Assembly: GCA_903871935.1 (NCBI GenBank)
Contig: CAIQIQ010000048.1
Coordinates: 39,515-103,514, forward strand
Reading direction: 5' to 3'
DNA length: 64,000 nt
From: an uncultured Phycisphaerales bacterium
Lineage (GTDB): Bacteria; Planctomycetota; Phycisphaerae; Tepidisphaerales; Tepidisphaeraceae
Shown here in pieces: positions 8,121-18,259 of this stretch. The notes beneath the pieces were generated by a model that did no database searches, was not told the DNA's origin, and saw only the letters and a list, made by a program, of their open reading frames with translations. Within the stretch, counting starts at the first letter, position 1; every line of letters starts with the position of its first letter. The translations under genes were made by a program, and so were the position numbers.

Positions 8121-10040
8121 TTGACCCAGCAGCGCGCATGCAGGCAATGTCGCGGCACGATTTCCGTCGTGTCGGAGCGGCAGCTTTGCCCGGCATGTCT
8201 TGCCGTTGACGGCTTGCAGAGCAATACCCGCAACCGTGTCGAGCGGCAGCGCAGCGAGTGGACGCCGCAAGCCGATGAGGAAATCGCCGCCCTGTTTCCC
8301 GAGCTGGATCAGGTGCAGTTGATCGGCCGGGGTGGAATGGGAGCGGTCTACCGCGCCCGGCAGAGAAACCTCGACCGCGTCGTAGCCCTGAAGATTCTCC
8401 CTCCCCAGTTGATGGATGATCCCGCATTTGCCGAGCGCTTCGCCCGCGAAGCTCAGGCGATGGCGCGACTGAGCCATCCCAACATCCTCACCATTCACGA
8501 CTTCGGCCAGCGCCAAGGCCTGTTCTTCTTTGTCATGGAGTTCGTTGACGGCGTGAACCTGCGCCAGCTCATGACGCGCGGGCGACTGGGCACCGAAGAG
8601 GCAATCGCCATCATTCCGCAGATCTGCGATGCGCTGCAGTACGCCCACGATCAGGGAATCGTTCACCGTGACATCAAACCCGAAAACATTCTGATCAGCC
8701 GGCGTGGACAGATAAAGATCGCCGACTTTGGTCTGGCGAAACTCGTGGGCGCAGGCGCGGGCGGGGGCGAATCGTTGCCCGTGCCGCTGGCCGCCACGAT
8801 TGGCGCTGTAGGCACTCCGCTGTACATGGCGCCCGAGCAGATCCAGAGCCCGCAGGATGTGGACCATCGGGCGGATATCTATTCGCTGGGCGTGGTCTTC
8901 TATCAACTGCTTACCGGCGAGCTGCCCGACGATGATGCCATCAAGCCATCGCAACTCAGCCAGGTGGACGTACGGCTCGATGAGGTAGTCATGCGGGCCT
9001 TGCACCATGAGCCGGATCAGCGCTTCCAGAGTGCACTGGAGTTCAAGACAATCATCCAGACGATGGCGTTTGGCTCCGCCACGATTGCGTTGTCGCCGAT
9101 CATGGCCGAAGCATCGGCCAAGACCCGCACCGGGCGCTCTGAAACGGATCGGCAGACAATGAGATCCGTGCGCGCCGCCATTGCTATTCCAGGGCGTGGA
9201 ATACGGTATGTCGCCCTGTTTAACATCGGGTTTCTCTGCCTCACCACGCTGCCCGCTCTGATCTCGTTCATTGCCGCCGCCCCTGAGAAGGTGATGGACA
9301 GCCCGCTTGGCCTGCAACTCCAGTTGCCGTGGTGGGCGACCGGCGCGTTCTTCTTCACAGTAACGAGCCTGATGCTCAATGGATTCGTCATGGCAGGAGC
9401 CGCGCGCATGCGCGAGCTGCACAGCTATGGCTGGTCGCTGGCGTCGGCAATCCTGTGCCTTTTCGCTGCTCCGGGCAATGTCGTGGGCGCGGTCTTTGGC
9501 GTATGGGCGACTGTAGTGCTGGCGCGCAGTGAATCGCGCCAGGCGTTTGGAGTTGCTCGTCAGCATGTTCCCCTCCCTCCTGCCCGCAGGGCGGGCATGG
9601 TCTACTGGATGCCGATGACCCGTGTCCACAAGAAACGCAAAGCTCTGGATCTGGTGAACTACACGATCATGGCCGTCAGTCTCTGGCTTATCTGTTATGC
9701 ACTGATCTCGTTGCTGATCCTGGGTAAGCCAGGGAGCATCTGGTACGGGCTGCTCATGACTGTGCCGGCCATTGCCGTGCCCGCATCAATTGCCCGCAGG
9801 CACCGTCGGCTCAGCCTTGAAACTCTCACCCATACCGGGCAGGAAGCGCGCCCCCTGATGCATCTTGGCTTACGGCTGCTGTTACCATTGGCGTCACTGC
9901 TGCTCTATGGGACGGTGCTTCAGGCGCTGAGTGTTCGCGACCTGGCGGAGCAGCGCGCCGCCGCCACGCAGCCGGCGAAACGTACGATCGCCGACCGCCT
10001 GCACATCACCATCCCGAAGATGCCGAAGGGATCACCTTAG
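8121..10040 (+). CDS. Membrane Ser/Thr protein kinase with N-terminal zinc ribbon
   Basis: About 639 residues from a TTG at 8121 that has a GAGG site before it; a GTG-type start upstream at 8082 is possible. A short zinc ribbon (CRQC..CPAC, first 30 residues) precedes a complete Hanks-type kinase domain: GRGGMGAVYRA, catalytic Lys in VVALKIL (about residue 91), HRDIKPEN (about 182), DFGLAK (about 202), MAPEQ. The C-terminal half has about six hydrophobic segments and no extracytoplasmic sensor domain, so it may sense the membrane or a partner. All catalytic residues are present. Unlike the kinase at 34 kb it has no sigma factor gene beside it. The 150 bases before it show nothing recognisable. 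Confidence 0.9.
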   Translation: MTQQRACRQCRGTISVVSERQLCPACLAVDGLQSNTRNRVERQRSEWTPQADEEIAALFPELDQVQLIGRGGMGAVYRARQRNLDRVVALKILPPQLMDDPAFAERFAREAQAMARLSHPNILTIHDFGQRQGLFFFVMEFVDGVNLRQLMTRGRLGTEEAIAIIPQICDALQYAHDQGIVHRDIKPENILISRRGQIKIADFGLAKLVGAGAGGGESLPVPLAATIGAVGTPLYMAPEQIQSPQDVDHRADIYSLGVVFYQLLTGELPDDDAIKPSQLSQVDVRLDEVVMRALHHEPDQRFQSALEFKTIIQTMAFGSATIALSPIMAEASAKTRTGRSETDRQTMRSVRAAIAIPGRGIRYVALFNIGFLCLTTLPALISFIAAAPEKVMDSPLGLQLQLPWWATGAFFFTVTSLMLNGFVMAGAARMRELHSYGWSLASAILCLFAAPGNVVGAVFGVWATVVLARSESRQAFGVARQHVPLPPARRAGMVYWMPMTRVHKKRKALDLVNYTIMAVSLWLICYALISLLILGKPGSIWYGLLMTVPAIAVPASIARRHRRLSLETLTHTGQEARPLMHLGLRLLLPLASLLLYGTVLQALSVRDLAEQRAAATQPAKRTIADRLHITIPKMPKGSP

Positions 10041-10103
10041 ATTTTTCGCCGCTCGATGCCGACGGAGGCGTGCGACCTGGTGTATCCGAGCACGTGAGGA
10101 ATC

Positions 10104-10235
10104 CATTGTGGATAAGTGAGGAGGTGCGCAGGTTCTCGCGTGGATACCCCCTGTACGCCAAGTGCTGTGGTGACAGCGAGTTACGGTGTTATTGGGGGAG
10201 GAGATGCGCAGGTTCGGGGTGATTGTGGATAAGTG
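10104..10235 (+). repeat. Dispersed ~130-base element with DnaA-box-like ends, copy 1
   Basis: TGTGGATAA, the complement of the E. coli DnaA-box consensus TTATCCACA, occurs at 10107-10115 and 10224-10232. Just inside each box is GTGCGCAGGTT or ATGCGCAGGTT (10125-10134 and 10205-10214). A second copy lies inverted at 41836-41963 with the same order and spacing and a related middle part (GCGTGGATACCCCC here, GCGTGGGTACCCCC there). Two more GCGCAGGTT half-sites follow at 10298-10307 and 10358-10367. There is no coding capacity. Confidence 0.75.
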
Positions 10236-10252
10236 GCTCCAGGAGAAGAGGA

Positions 10253-10286
10253 ATTAGCCGCAGATGCACACTGATAAACACAGATT
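10253..10286 (+). repeat. Short intergenic repeat of the CCGCAGAT..AACACAGAT type
   Basis: ATTAGCCGCAGATGCACACT followed by GATAAACACAGAT resembles a short repeat I recall between genes of many unrelated bacteria (alternating GCAGAT and ACACAGAT words). Here it is a single copy embedded in the GCGCAGGTT-rich gap. Apart from this and the half-sites, 10236-10625 shows no gene or RNA. Confidence 0.45.
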
Positions 10287-10625
10287 CGGAAGGAAGATGC
10301 GCAGGTTGCGTGCGCATGTCTGCGGGGTCAGTGAGGTAAACCACCGATGGGCGAAGGTGCGCAGGTTCGATGCGCATATTGAGGTATTCGATTGTCAAAT
10401 AGCGTGGCCGGGTAGAGGCCAGGAGGATGAAAACGCGTTCCTCCATAATAAGGGGTGGTCTGCAAGATTCGATAAATGGAGATTGAGGTCTGACAAGGGT
10501 TTACGTTCGGCGAACAAAATTCGCACATTTTTAGGTGCGAATAGGCACGCCGATTGCTAGGCGAGACGTGGCTGAAAAGATTCCGCTTGACAACATTCCC
10601 GTTTGAGACGGACGATGTCTGCTAT

Positions 10626-10862
10626 ATGCGCGAAACGCTGAACTACGCATCGGCACCTCCCAGACGTTGGATCAGTGTCGTGCTCTGGGTCAGCGGCGCG
10701 CTGGCATTCGGTATCATCGGTCTTGTTTTGTTTAGGTTTGACTGGTGGCGTGACAGTGGATCTCGTGTACCGACAGCCACGGAGTCGGTACTGCAACGCG
10801 GGCCACTCTGGTTCATCTTCCCTTATCCTTTTGCGACTCCGACGGAAGGAGGCCTGCATTGA
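10626..10862 (+). CDS. Small single-pass membrane protein
   Basis: 78 residues from the ATG at 10626 (MRETLNYAS); an upstream start at 10554 would add 24 unconvincing residues. One strong membrane segment (WISVVLWVSGALAFGIIGLV, about residues 14-33) is followed by a short tail with aromatic residues. No family is recognised. Its stop overlaps the TTG start of the next gene, which argues that both are real and translated together. Confidence 0.55.
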   Translation: MRETLNYASAPPRRWISVVLWVSGALAFGIIGLVLFRFDWWRDSGSRVPTATESVLQRGPLWFIFPYPFATPTEGGLH

Positions 10863-11467
10863 ACACCGTTTCTGCGCCGGTCTTCGCGACGATAACGGTA
10901 TCCGGCCCCGGCGGCACGCGTGGTTTCGAGAGCGATGGGGCGCAGTTCCTGATTTTCCTTCTGGTAGCCTTCGCGGTCGCTTTTTTGAGCACGGCCATCT
11001 TTGGCGCGCTTTGCGAGTTGGGTTGCTGGGTGAATCGCCACCGTGGTCCGCTTCCACGTGCACGCGATGGGCGACTGCTCTATACCGTCCGATTCGAAGG
11101 CGGGCCGGCCGGTATGGCGTCGCTCCGCATTATGTCCGACTCACAGCCTCTGCTGAGCAGCCTCAAGGCCGACTGCCCTAAACCCTTCCGCATCCTCCTC
11201 GCCGCCGGCGCCATCGGCGAAGCAACACTCCAGAGCGAAGACATACTGGGCGCCATCGAGCACACACTCACAATCCTTGGCTCACCAGCATCCGCGCCGG
11301 CCCTGTACACTCAGCTTCGTACTGTGCGCGACCTCATGCGCCGACACCCGTTCGCACGTTTCCAGCGAATCATCGATACGCCACATCCTGTCGCCGCGGG
11401 CATTCCCACGGCTCATCTTGCCGAGCCTCAGAGATGCCAGGGCTTTGCCGTTATCATTTGCCACTGA
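10859..11467 (+). CDS. Membrane protein of unknown function, coupled to the preceding gene
   Basis: 202 residues from a TTG whose last two bases lie in the upstream stop codon; GGAAGGAGG six bases ahead of it is one of the best ribosome sites in the region, so this unusual start is well supported. One membrane segment (FLIFLLVAFAVAFLSTAIFG, about residues 30-49) precedes a soluble part of about 150 residues with no recognised motif. The last 60 residues are low in features and the true product could be shorter. A role cannot be assigned. Confidence 0.5.
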   Translation: MNTVSAPVFATITVSGPGGTRGFESDGAQFLIFLLVAFAVAFLSTAIFGALCELGCWVNRHRGPLPRARDGRLLYTVRFEGGPAGMASLRIMSDSQPLLSSLKADCPKPFRILLAAGAIGEATLQSEDILGAIEHTLTILGSPASAPALYTQLRTVRDLMRRHPFARFQRIIDTPHPVAAGIPTAHLAEPQRCQGFAVIICH

Positions 11468-11536
11468 GACGCGAACAGCCGAACCGCTGATCGTGAGGGC
11501 CAGAAGTGAATTGCATCAACGAATCATACCGGCCGG

Positions 11537-12034
11537 TTACTTGATGAAGGGGTGGATCAGGCCTTTGCGGGCGATGCGTTTGCCGAACTCAGTGCTCATG
11601 AATGCTTCCTCGGGGATGATGCCGACGCGGCCGAGGTCAAGGCGGTCGGCATCCCAGCAGGTGCCGATGGTGGGATCGGGATGACGGTGCCCGCTGGTAT
11701 GGCCGTGGCATGCCTGTTCGAGCAGGTCCAGTTCTTCGGGGGAGATCTCGAAGGCCGATCCATAGAGCGCCCGTGCGAATTGGGCTCCGCGCGGGCCGTG
11801 CTCGGCATCGGTGCTTTCATTTTGTCGCCGCGAGTCGTGAAAAAGCGCAAAGAGCCGAACGACGACCTCGATGGCGCCGGTCTCTTTGGCCAGCAGCAGG
11901 CCGTTGCGCTGGACCATGCGCCAGTGATCGGGGCCGTGGATCGAGTTTGGACCCAGTGGGAACTGGGCAATGATAAGCGACTGAAGATGCGCGAAGTCGA
12001 GGGGCACAGAGAGCCATTTTGTGTGCAGTGGCAT
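11537..12034 (-). CDS. HD-domain phosphohydrolase-like protein
   Basis: 165 residues from the ATG at 12034 (MPLHTKWL); the frame is open further upstream but that part runs through the inverted repeats at 12.07-12.11 kb and is unlikely to be translated. HD-superfamily metal-binding pattern: HGPDHW (about 33-38), then ALFHDSRR (HD at about 66-67), and a later CHGHTSGHRHPD and DADRLDLGRVG. Such proteins hydrolyse phosphate esters such as nucleotides or second messengers. It is downstream of clpB on the same strand but separated from it by strong palindromes, so it is probably not part of the clpB transcript in any regulated sense. Confidence 0.75.
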   Translation of the reverse strand: MPLHTKWLSVPLDFAHLQSLIIAQFPLGPNSIHGPDHWRMVQRNGLLLAKETGAIEVVVRLFALFHDSRRQNESTDAEHGPRGAQFARALYGSAFEISPEELDLLEQACHGHTSGHRHPDPTIGTCWDADRLDLGRVGIIPEEAFMSTEFGKRIARKGLIHPFIK

Positions 12035-12068
12035 GGCAAGACAAGGGATCGATTTCCACAGGAGTCGG

Positions 12069-12112
12069 GCCCGAGACAAGTCTCGGGCGGGAAAGCGGTG
12101 ACAAGTCACCGC
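12069..12112. repeat. Twin perfect palindromes with a shared GACAAGTC core
   Basis: Two adjacent inverted repeats share the same core: GCCCGAGAC-AA-GTCTCGGGC (12069-12088) and GCGGTGAC-AA-GTCACCGC (12095-12112). Stems are 9 and 8 bases, both perfect, with a two-base centre. They lie directly after the clpB stop codon, so they could work as a terminator or RNA-stabilising hairpins, but no T-run follows. The shared core with different flanks looks like a repeat family rather than a single terminator. Confidence 0.6.
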
Positions 12113-12120
12113 ACTCCAAA

Positions 12121-14742
12121 TCATCCGACTAGTTCGCCCTCGACGACCTCGTGGCCTTTCTTGAAGGAGAAGTCGTGGCGGTGGGCGTCGGCATCGATCG
12201 TGATCGTATCGCCGTCTCCGAACTCGCCGCGGAGGATGCGCGATGCCAGCGGGTTCTCGATGCGCTGCTGGATCACGCGCTTTAGCGGGCGGGCGCCATA
12301 CGCCGGATCGTACCCTTCATCCGCCAGCAGCTTCTTGGCCGCATCGGTAAGATGCACATGCATATTCCGCGATGCCAGCCGCTTGCCGAGTTGGATCAGT
12401 TGCACATCCACGATGCGCGACAAATGTTCCCTGGAGAGCGGGTGGAACACGATCGTTTCGTCGATACGATTGAGGAACTCCGGCCGGAAGACCTGCTTGA
12501 GCAGGTCGCGAATGGTCGCCTCGACCTCCCACTCCTCGGCTTTCTTTTCGGTCAGCTCATGAATCTGCTGCGAACCGATGTTGCTGGTCATCACGATCAC
12601 GGTGTTCTTGAAGTCGACCGTGCGGCCCTGGCCATCTGTCAGCCGGCCATCGTCGAGCACCTGCAGCAGTACGTTAAACACATCACGGTGCGCCTTTTCG
12701 ATCTCGTCGAAAAGGATCACACTGTACGGCCGCCGGCGCACGGCTTCGGTCAGCCGGCCGCCTTCTTCATAGCCGATATATCCTGGTGGCGCGCCGATCA
12801 GGCGAGCGACGGAGTGCGGTTCCATGAACTCACTCATGTCGATGCGCACCATCGCGCTCTCATCGTCAAACAGAAACTCCGCCAGTGCCTTGCACAGTTC
12901 GGTCTTGCCCACGCCGGTAGGGCCCAGGAAGATAAACGAACCGATTGGCCGATTCGCATCGCCCAGGCCGGCGCGATTTCGTCGTACCGCATCGGATACA
13001 GCGCGGAGGGCATCTTCCTGTCCAATCACCCGCTTGGCGATGCGCTCTTCCATATGAAGAAGCTTTTCCTTCTCACCCTCAAGCATCCGACTCACCGGGA
13101 TCCCCGTCCAGTGCGAGACCACATCCGCGATCTCATCGGGCGTGACCTCCTCCTTCACCATTGCCTTGCCATCGGTTGTCAACTCCCGTACATGCACTTC
13201 GGCCTGTTTCAACTGCGTGTTCAGGTCGCGCATGTCGCCATACTGGATTCGCGCTGCCACCTCCCAGTTGCCTTGCCGCTGCGCCTGCTCCAGCTCGGTC
13301 TGCTTCCGGTCCAGTTGCTCTTGAAGCTGCTTGATGCGATCCATCGCACCTTTTTCATTCTCCCAGCGGCTGGTGAGTTGGGTATTGCGCTCCTGCAACT
13401 CGGCCAGTTCTTTCTCGGCCTTGGCCAGTTGCTGCTGGCTGGCGGTATCTTTCTCCCTGCGCAGCGCTTCGATCGCGATCTGGAGCTGCATCACACGCCG
13501 GCGCACCTCGTCCAGTTCCGCGGGCATCGAGTCATTCTCGATTCGCAGACGCGATGAGGCCTCATCAATGAGGTCGATTGCTTTGTCAGGCAGGAAACGG
13601 CCCTGGATATAGCGGTCGGACAACACGGCCGCCGAGACAATGGCGCTGTCGGTGATCCGCACGCCATGGTGCGTCTCATAACGCGGCTTCAGGCCGCGAA
13701 GAATCGCGATGGTGTCCTCGACACTTGGCTCGCCCACCAGTACCGGCTGGAACCGGCGTTCCAGTGCAGCATCCTTTTCGATGTACTTGTGATATTCGGC
13801 AAGCGTGGTGGCACCGATGCAGCGCAGTTCGCCGCGTGCCAGGGCAGGCTTGAGCAGGTTGCCGGCATCGGGTGAGCCTTCAGCCTTGCCGGCGCCGACA
13901 ATCGTGTGCAGCTCATCGATGAAAAGGATCACCTGGCCGCTCGATTCGGTTACTTCCTTTATGACAGCTTTGAGGCGATCCTCGAACTCACCCCGATACT
14001 TGGCGCCGGCGATCAGGGCGCCCATGTCCAAGGCAATGATGCGCTTGTCTGCCAGCACGGCGGGCACATCACCGTTGAGCATGCGGATTGCCATGCCTTC
14101 AACGATTGCGGTCTTGCCGACGCCAGGTTCGCCGATCAGCACCGGGTTGTTCTTGGTCCGGCGCGAGAGCACCTGCATGGTGCGGCGGATCTCTTCATCG
14201 CGGCCGATCACCGGATCGATCTTCCCCTGCCGCGCCAATTCCACCAGGTCGCGGCCATAGCGCTGCAGGGCCTGGTACTTGTTCTCCGGATTCTGATCGG
14301 TCACCCGCTGATTGCCACGGACATCGCGCAGTGCCCCCAGGATCGCTTCGTGTGTCACCGCATTCAACGCCAGCAGTTCCTTTGCCTCGCTCTTAACCTG
14401 TGCCAGGGCCAGCATCAGATGCTCGGTGGAGATGTACTCATCCTTGAGCCGATCTGCCTCCTTCAGTGCCTGTTGAAAGACGTCGTTCAGCGCCCTTGCG
14501 ACCCCAAGCTGAGTGCCGGTTGCCCGAGGCAGTCGGTCGAGTTCGCTGGTGATCATCCCCTGGATCTGTGCCAGATTGGCGCCGACCTTTTGCAGCAGCG
14601 GCCGGACAACGCCGTCGGTTTCCGCGACCAGTGCCCCCAGCAGGTGCAATGGGGTGATCTCAGGATGGTCTTTCTGCTGCGCCAGTTGCTGAGCCTGGCC
14701 GACCGCCTCCTGGGCTTTGATCGTGAACTTGTCCATCTGCAT
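12121..14742 (-). CDS. clpB: ATP-dependent disaggregase ClpB
   Basis: 873 residues from the ATG at 14742 ([14 protein letters not shown]), chosen because GAGG precedes it and because ClpB proteins begin this way; the frame is open to 14832. All parts are present: N domain with the repeat [14 protein letters not shown], first AAA+ module ([13 protein letters not shown], Walker [14 protein letters not shown]), a long coiled-coil middle domain ([20 protein letters not shown]), second AAA+ module ([28 protein letters not shown]) and sensor-2 [10 protein letters not shown]. It rescues aggregated proteins together with DnaK. A regulator site such as CIRCE was looked for in the 290-base upstream gap and not found. 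Confidence 0.97.
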   Translation of the reverse strand: MQMDKFTIKAQEAVGQAQQLAQQKDHPEITPLHLLGALVAETDGVVRPLLQKVGANLAQIQGMITSELDRLPRATGTQLGVARALNDVFQQALKEADRLKDEYISTEHLMLALAQVKSEAKELLALNAVTHEAILGALRDVRGNQRVTDQNPENKYQALQRYGRDLVELARQGKIDPVIGRDEEIRRTMQVLSRRTKNNPVLIGEPGVGKTAIVEGMAIRMLNGDVPAVLADKRIIALDMGALIAGAKYRGEFEDRLKAVIKEVTESSGQVILFIDELHTIVGAGKAEGSPDAGNLLKPALARGELRCIGATTLAEYHKYIEKDAALERRFQPVLVGEPSVEDTIAILRGLKPRYETHHGVRITDSAIVSAAVLSDRYIQGRFLPDKAIDLIDEASSRLRIENDSMPAELDEVRRRVMQLQIAIEALRREKDTASQQQLAKAEKELAELQERNTQLTSRWENEKGAMDRIKQLQEQLDRKQTELEQAQRQGNWEVAARIQYGDMRDLNTQLKQAEVHVRELTTDGKAMVKEEVTPDEIADVVSHWTGIPVSRMLEGEKEKLLHMEERIAKRVIGQEDALRAVSDAVRRNRAGLGDANRPIGSFIFLGPTGVGKTELCKALAEFLFDDESAMVRIDMSEFMEPHSVARLIGAPPGYIGYEEGGRLTEAVRRRPYSVILFDEIEKAHRDVFNVLLQVLDDGRLTDGQGRTVDFKNTVIVMTSNIGSQQIHELTEKKAEEWEVEATIRDLLKQVFRPEFLNRIDETIVFHPLSREHLSRIVDVQLIQLGKRLASRNMHVHLTDAAKKLLADEGYDPAYGARPLKRVIQQRIENPLASRILRGEFGDGDTITIDADAHRHDFSFKKGHEVVEGELVG

Positions 14743-15033
14743 GTTTGTTTTCCTCAAATGGGCTGGAAGCGATGAGGACTGTTCATGACCCACGCAACCA
14801 ACAGCCGAGGAAACGCAAAACCCAGACCACACTCCACACGGCCATCACAATCGTCGCTAAAGTACTATGGTTAATCATCTTAGGGGCATCATGATGTCTT
14901 CCATGCAATCGAGATCGCTTTAGTCACCTGCAACAATGGCAGGAAATCGGACTTGTGCGAACACAAGCACCGGACCAACGGTAAACATAGTGGACGTTTG
15001 AACGGGGCTACATAGAATCACGCCCGGTCTGGG

Positions 15034-16440
15034 ATGGCAAAAGAGAACAACGAAAAGCTTCGCGAAGGTGAATCGGCTGATGCGCATGTGTCGGTCCCCT
15101 TTGGCGTTGAAATGCCCTCGACTGCGCCCGAGGGCCGAACCCGTCGCGGCCGGTCGGTTGCAACGCTTGAGGTTGGCCAGGGTCCATTTGTCGACCTGAG
15201 CATTGACACCTTCGCCGTACCGTCCGAACAACCCTTGGAGCGCAACGAAGACCCCGCGCGAGTAATGAGCGGGCCCGAGCCGACGATCTTCGGTGGCGTG
15301 AATCCGGCCACGGCGTCTGGCGCGGTTGATGATCCGAACGCTCCGCCGGTTGAACGCACCGTCGCCGAGCAGATTGGTGGAGCGCTCGACGAAGCGGTGC
15401 AGACCGGCGATCTGCTGGCCGATGTGCCCAGGATTGACTATGTCCGCATCATCCGTTCCACGCCCTTCCTGCTGTGCGCGATGCTCGCGAGTCTTGTCGC
15501 GGCGACCGTTATCATCCGTCTTGGGGTTCAGACACAGACCTACGTGCAGACGTCGGTTCACTTCAACAACTACACCAAGCTGACTGAAGTGGAGCAGGCC
15601 GATCTTCAGGTCAAGATTAACGGGCTGCTGCGCACCCTTCCGTTGCGCAAACTGGCATGGGAGATCCTGCAGAAGAAGGCGCCTGACCTCAAGATCGGCT
15701 TTCTGGATAGCGGTCTGATCTTCCACCGCCTGGACTCGATCACCTGGTTCCCTGAGGGCACCGTGCAGTTGCGGATAGAATCGGATGATCCTGCTTCTGA
15801 CGTGATCCGAGTGCGAGCGGTGAGCGAATCGTTCTATCAGCAAATGGAGAAACGCAACAAGGAGCGCGAGACGTATCAGGATTCCCTCAAAGAGCTCCAG
15901 GACCAGCAGGCTGAATTGACCCGGAAAGATGCAGCACTGAAAAAGCAGATCGACGAACTGACCCCCAAGGCGGAGCCCTATGACCAACTGAAGCAGTCGA
16001 TGCAGGCGATGGAGCGTTTCCTGGAAGTCGCCGACGAGTCCAACCCCTTGCGCCTGGTCGCCCGGCAGAATCTGACCCAGCTCACCGTTCAGGTGTCCGA
16101 CACGCGCCAACTGAGCCTTCAACGCGACGACCTGACGGCCAGGCGAATCGGCGTGCAGAAGAGCAGCGCGGCCACGGACAAGGAGATCAAGGACAAGCAG
16201 CGGCAGATCGAGCTTTTCCCCTGGCCGGATCCACCCGATGCCAAGACATTGTTCGTCCACGATACCCGCCCGTTCCAGTCGACCGTGCTGCGTATCGCCT
16301 GGATCAGCGTTATCATCTTCTTTGGCGGCGCCATCCTCGTGATCCACCTGCAGGATCAGCGTACCGCTGAAACTGCCCGCCGCGAGCGCCGCGAGAAGCT
16401 CAAGGCACAGCAGCAGAAGCAAGAATCAGATCAGCCATGA
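15034..16440 (+). CDS. Two-pass membrane protein with long coiled coil, coupled to Hsp70
   Basis: 468 residues. An N-terminal acidic, low-complexity region of about 135 residues leads to a membrane segment ([20 protein letters not shown], about 150-170), a domain of about 250 residues rich in heptads ([20 protein letters not shown] and similar, about 270-400), a second membrane segment ([20 protein letters not shown], about 415-435) and a basic C-terminal tail. The layout recalls Wzz-type chain-length determinants, but their Pro-Gly second segment is not seen. The stop overlaps the start of the Hsp70 gene by four bases, so the two products are probably made in fixed ratio. The 290-base gap before it shares promoter space with clpB. 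Confidence 0.8.
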   Translation: MAKENNEKLREGESADAHVSVPFGVEMPSTAPEGRTRRGRSVATLEVGQGPFVDLSIDTFAVPSEQPLERNEDPARVMSGPEPTIFGGVNPATASGAVDDPNAPPVERTVAEQIGGALDEAVQTGDLLADVPRIDYVRIIRSTPFLLCAMLASLVAATVIIRLGVQTQTYVQTSVHFNNYTKLTEVEQADLQVKINGLLRTLPLRKLAWEILQKKAPDLKIGFLDSGLIFHRLDSITWFPEGTVQLRIESDDPASDVIRVRAVSESFYQQMEKRNKERETYQDSLKELQDQQAELTRKDAALKKQIDELTPKAEPYDQLKQSMQAMERFLEVADESNPLRLVARQNLTQLTVQVSDTRQLSLQRDDLTARRIGVQKSSAATDKEIKDKQRQIELFPWPDPPDAKTLFVHDTRPFQSTVLRIAWISVIIFFGGAILVIHLQDQRTAETARRERREKLKAQQQKQESDQP

Positions 16441-18254
16441 GCGACCCGATCATCGGCATCGACCTGGGCACCACCAATTCGCTCGTGGCCTTCGCAGACG
16501 CATCCGGGCCGCGCATCATCGCTTCTCCGGATGGGCAGATGAGCCTTCCTTCGGTGCTCTACATTAACCCGGCCACGGGCGCTCTCACCATCGGCGCTGA
16601 GGCCCGCCGCCGCGCTGTGGAACGCCCGATGGAGACCATCTACTCGGTCAAACGCCTGATGGGTCGGTCGCTGGAGGAAATTCGCCCGGACCTGCGTTAC
16701 CTGACATATCGCGTCATCGAGCATGCCGGCGCCGAGTCGCAGGCGGTTGATGTAATGGCCGGCCCGTACCGCTTCACGCCGCAGCAGCTCTCGGCGATGA
16801 TCCTGGCAGAGCTTAAGCGCTGGGCTGAAGCGCACTTCCGCAAGCCGATCTCGCGCGCGGTGATCACGGTGCCAGCGTATTTCGATGATGCGCAGCGCCA
16901 GGCCACACGCGATGCTGCGAGCATTGCCGGACTCGAGGCAGTGCGCATCGTGAACGAACCCACGGCCGCTGCCCTGGCCTATGGGCTCGATCGTGCCCAG
17001 GATGAATTGATTGCGGTCTATGATCTGGGTGGCGGCACCTTCGACATCTCGATCCTGCGCGTGGAGAAGGGCATTTTCCGCGTGCTCGGGACCCATGGCG
17101 ATACTCATCTTGGCGGCGACGACATCGACCGTCTGCTGGTGGAACTGTTTGTCCGCGACATTCGCACCCAGTTTGGCAGCGGCATCGAATTCGATCCCGA
17201 AACGCAACAGGCCCTGCGCAACTTCGCCGAGGCCGTGAAGATTCAACTTTCGCAGAAGACTGACGCGAATGTAGAGATCGATCTGGGTGACGGCAGGGCC
17301 TATCAACGCACCATCACGCGCGAGGAACTGGAAACGTTGATGTCGCCTCTGGTCAGCCGGACCCTCGACTGCTGTGCGTCGGCGCTGATGGAAGCTGGGC
17401 TGCAGCCGGGACAGGTGGCGCGCGTCGTCATGGTCGGTGGCGCTACCTACGCCCCAGCCATTCGTGCCGCGGTCGGCCGGTTCTTCAATGCCGAGGTCTA
17501 TACGGCCGTGAATCCGATGCAGACGGTTGCCCTCGGGGCGGCCGTGCAGGCGTCGATCCTCGCGGGCGCGGGCAAAAAGCGCGACACGCTCCTGCTCGAT
17601 ATCGTGCCGCTGACGCTCGGGATCGAGACGGTTGGCGGCGCGGTGACCAAGCTGATTGGCAAGGGCAGCCATGTCCCCTGTCACGCATCGACCATGTTCA
17701 CCACCTTTATCGACGGCCAGGCTGAAGTGAAGATCCATGTGCTCCAGGGCGAGCGCGAGATGGTGAAAGACTGCCGGTCGCTCGGGCAGTTCGTGCTCTG
17801 CGGGATCCCGCCGATGCCGGCGGGTATTCCGCGAATCATCATCAGCCTCCTCGTCGATGCCAACGGCATACTTAGCGTCTCGGCGAAAGAGCAACGGTCC
17901 GGCGTCAATGCATCGATTCAAGTGATACCCAGCTACGGTCTGACACAGAAGGAGATCACCAGGATGATCCGCGAAGGCCTGGAGCACCGCGCCGAGGACC
18001 TGCTGGACCACTGGCTGATCGATCTGCACAACCAGATCCTCGTTGATACCGCAGCCATCGAGAAGACGCTTGCGACCTTGAGCGATCAGGTCGAGCTGGG
18101 TTATCGCCAGGAGCTCGTCAGTCTCATTGATGGTGTGCGGGGAATGCTGCATTGGGATGATCCGGAGAAGATCGCGCGGGCGCTACATTACCTGAACCAG
18201 AAAAGCGCGCCGCTGGCCGAGATGGCGATCACCCGGGCCTTGCGCGAAGGGTAA
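16437..18254 (+). CDS. Hsp70 family chaperone, HscA-like
   Basis: 605 residues. ATPase domain signatures: [63 protein letters not shown]. The substrate-binding part begins [19 protein letters not shown] and continues with [20 protein letters not shown] and [14 protein letters not shown], which resemble HscA more than DnaK. The C-terminus is short and lacks the acidic EEVD-like tail. HscA proper serves iron-sulfur assembly with HscB and IscU, but none of these genes is nearby. The partner here is the coiled-coil membrane protein encoded just upstream, so a membrane-linked chaperone task is an alternative. Confidence 0.88.
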   Translation: MSDPIIGIDLGTTNSLVAFADASGPRIIASPDGQMSLPSVLYINPATGALTIGAEARRRAVERPMETIYSVKRLMGRSLEEIRPDLRYLTYRVIEHAGAESQAVDVMAGPYRFTPQQLSAMILAELKRWAEAHFRKPISRAVITVPAYFDDAQRQATRDAASIAGLEAVRIVNEPTAAALAYGLDRAQDELIAVYDLGGGTFDISILRVEKGIFRVLGTHGDTHLGGDDIDRLLVELFVRDIRTQFGSGIEFDPETQQALRNFAEAVKIQLSQKTDANVEIDLGDGRAYQRTITREELETLMSPLVSRTLDCCASALMEAGLQPGQVARVVMVGGATYAPAIRAAVGRFFNAEVYTAVNPMQTVALGAAVQASILAGAGKKRDTLLLDIVPLTLGIETVGGAVTKLIGKGSHVPCHASTMFTTFIDGQAEVKIHVLQGEREMVKDCRSLGQFVLCGIPPMPAGIPRIIISLLVDANGILSVSAKEQRSGVNASIQVIPSYGLTQKEITRMIREGLEHRAEDLLDHWLIDLHNQILVDTAAIEKTLATLSDQVELGYRQELVSLIDGVRGMLHWDDPEKIARALHYLNQKSAPLAEMAITRALREG

Positions 18255-18259
18255 CACGG

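Noticed and set aside
5004..9629. Open frame of 1541 codons on the minus strand across araD, araA, the malectin gene and the kinase
   Set aside because: It is the antisense of four well-supported genes; high G+C third positions leave the opposite strand open. The translation is rich in His/Arg/Gln and shows no domain.
10104..10370. Chromosomal replication origin
   Set aside because: Only two DnaA-box-like nonamers, no AT-rich unwinding region and no dnaA, dnaN or gyrB nearby; a copy of the same element exists elsewhere in the window.
14743..15033. CIRCE element controlling clpB
   Set aside because: No TTAGCACTC-N9-GAGTGCTAA-like sequence was found in the gap.
14920..16422. 500-codon minus-strand frame opposite the coiled-coil membrane protein
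   Set aside because: The plus-strand protein has membrane segments, heptads and a coupled downstream gene; the minus frame does not.
16431..18152. Long minus-strand frame opposite the Hsp70 gene
   Set aside because: Antisense shadow of a clear chaperone gene, no motif and no ribosome site.
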